The notes below the pieces were generated by a model. That model saw only the letters and a program-made list of their open reading frames with translations. It had not been told where the DNA came from and did not search any database. The translations under genes and the position numbers were made by a program. This document shows, piece after piece, positions 63,462 through 64,000 of a stretch of 64,000 bases of DNA. The stretch's first letter is position 1. Each line of letters begins with the position of its first letter. The DNA is from Gimesia fumaroli. GTDB taxonomy: Bacteria; Planctomycetota; Planctomycetia; Planctomycetales; Planctomycetaceae. The stretch is from assembly GCF_007754425.1 (NCBI RefSeq), contig NZ_CP037452.1, positions 2,889,164 to 2,953,163 of the forward strand. Reading direction: 5' to 3'.

Positions 63462-63490
63462 CACCGTTGGACAAGCCAACGGTGCCACTC
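63462..63490 (-). repeat. Family A hairpin beside intron copy 2
   Basis: CACCGTTGG / CCAACGGTG around ACAAG, perfect 9-bp stem. Relative to the common stem both arms carry the paired change T-A to C-G. Confidence 0.75.
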
Positions 63491-63520
63491 GGGTGTGGAT
63501 TTTCATAACGGATTTACTAC

Positions 63521-63652
63521 TACGAAAAACAAGAAAGGAAACGAAAAACATCCAGGATCGGATCGTCTCGAATGTCATTCGGGATTGTCACAGGCAACAG
63601 GAGGTTGCAGAGAGAACGCGGCCAATTTCAGAACTCGTCAGCCAACATCAAC
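63521..63652 (+). repeat. Family C dispersed element
   Basis: CTACGAAAAACAAGAAAGG, then GAATGTCATTCGGGATTGTC, ACAGGCAACAGGAGGTTGC and GCGGCCAATTTCAGAAC, the same order as at 55498-55594. Confidence 0.65.
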
Positions 63653-63791
63653 GTAGGGTGCGGACCCATGTGTCCGCCCGCCTGGCGAGATTGGAATTGG
63701 ATCACGCATGCAAAGGTCGCAGGTTTGACGTTCAAGCGACGACTCATCGAAGACATCAACCCCGCGGGTCGTCACATGGGACGACCCCTTG
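63653..63791 (+). repeat. Family B element, complete and uninterrupted
   Basis: Almost identical in its core to the intron-bearing element 61360-61497, but with an intact right end: GGGTCGTC / GACGACCC, then CTTG. It serves as the empty-site comparison for the intron. Confidence 0.85.
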
Positions 63792-63840
63792 TATCTGCTC
63801 TTGACTGTCTAGAGTTCTTTGTTTTGATAGGCAGATAAAG

Positions 63841-63876
63841 CCAATGTTTCCCGCCTTTAAAGGCGGGAAACATTGG
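63841..63876. repeat. Perfect 36-bp palindrome at the window end
   Basis: CCAATGTTTCCCGCC and its exact complement flank TTTAAA. Around it, TATCTGC (63792) and GCAGATA (63831) and, further right, GCGAGTG and CACTCGC with an inner GGTCTT / AAGACC hairpin suggest a larger structured region up to about 63950. No gene lies in 63792-64000. Confidence 0.75.
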
Positions 63877-64000
63877 TGGCGAGTGTCAGATCGTGACGAC
63901 CCCTGGTCTTAAAGACCGATTCGTAGCTAGATCGCCACTCGCTTCTCATGCCTTAACCCGTACAGTCGCCAGAGCGGTGCCACAACACCAGCTCGTATTT

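Overview
The window looks like a chromosomal segment of a planctomycete, most like the Gimesia group (inference). It carries three DUF1559 prepilin-like proteins with H-X9-DG tails, each next to a small lipoprotein. It also carries a Tat-type DUF1501 protein, a PQQ-propeller protein, an FG-GAP protein, a large Ser/Thr kinase fused to an extracellular domain, and many short exported or membrane proteins. No tRNA, rRNA or CRISPR array was seen.

Layout. 1-11 kb: truncated membrane Ser/Thr kinase, serine hydrolase, enolase-superfamily enzyme plus SDR, then exported FG-GAP, DUF1501 and PQQ/EF-hand proteins. 11.4-18.1 kb: one clear operon with a LacI regulator behind a perfect 18-bp operator-like palindrome, an exported nucleoside hydrolase, ribokinase and an RbsB-RbsA-RbsC importer. 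Together these could cleave nucleosides outside the membrane, import the ribose and phosphorylate it. 18.5-19.1 kb: a RAYT (REP-associated Y1 transposase) gene flanked by inverted REP hairpins. 19.2-29 kb: single metabolic or hydrolytic genes, including a bacterial PARG, and a minus-strand ArsR-SRPBCC-DinB operon behind an 18-bp palindrome. 29.4-47.6 kb: a run of small, mostly unrecognised genes with uneven base composition, interspersed with an alpha/beta hydrolase, 2OG-Fe(II) oxygenase, beta-helix protein, macro-domain protein, SDR/DUF2867, pyroglutamyl peptidase, a nuclease-like protein and a ComB-like phosphatase. 48-60 kb: three DUF1559/lipoprotein modules, a sialidase-like protein, a GntR regulator and a cREC-like protein. 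55.7-63.4 kb: two 1,933-bp copies of one group II intron.

The intergenic space is filled with three dispersed repeat families. Family A is a hairpin with arms CACTGTTGG / CCAACAGTG and a GTGG foot. Family B is a roughly 137-bp element with a GTAG-footed hairpin at each end, whose stems keep pairing through compensatory changes. Family C is a linear element starting ACCACGAAAA. The RAYT gene is flanked by family A hairpins. Both group II introns are inserted at the same point, just after the right-hand hairpin of a family B element. The strongest candidate for a new system is therefore a nested mobile-element ecology: REP-like hairpins, probably spread by a RAYT, used as landing sites by a group II intron.

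All assignments come from reading the sequence and recalled family motifs; no database search was run. Start sites were moved downstream of the longest reading frame where a ribosome binding site or signal peptide supported it.
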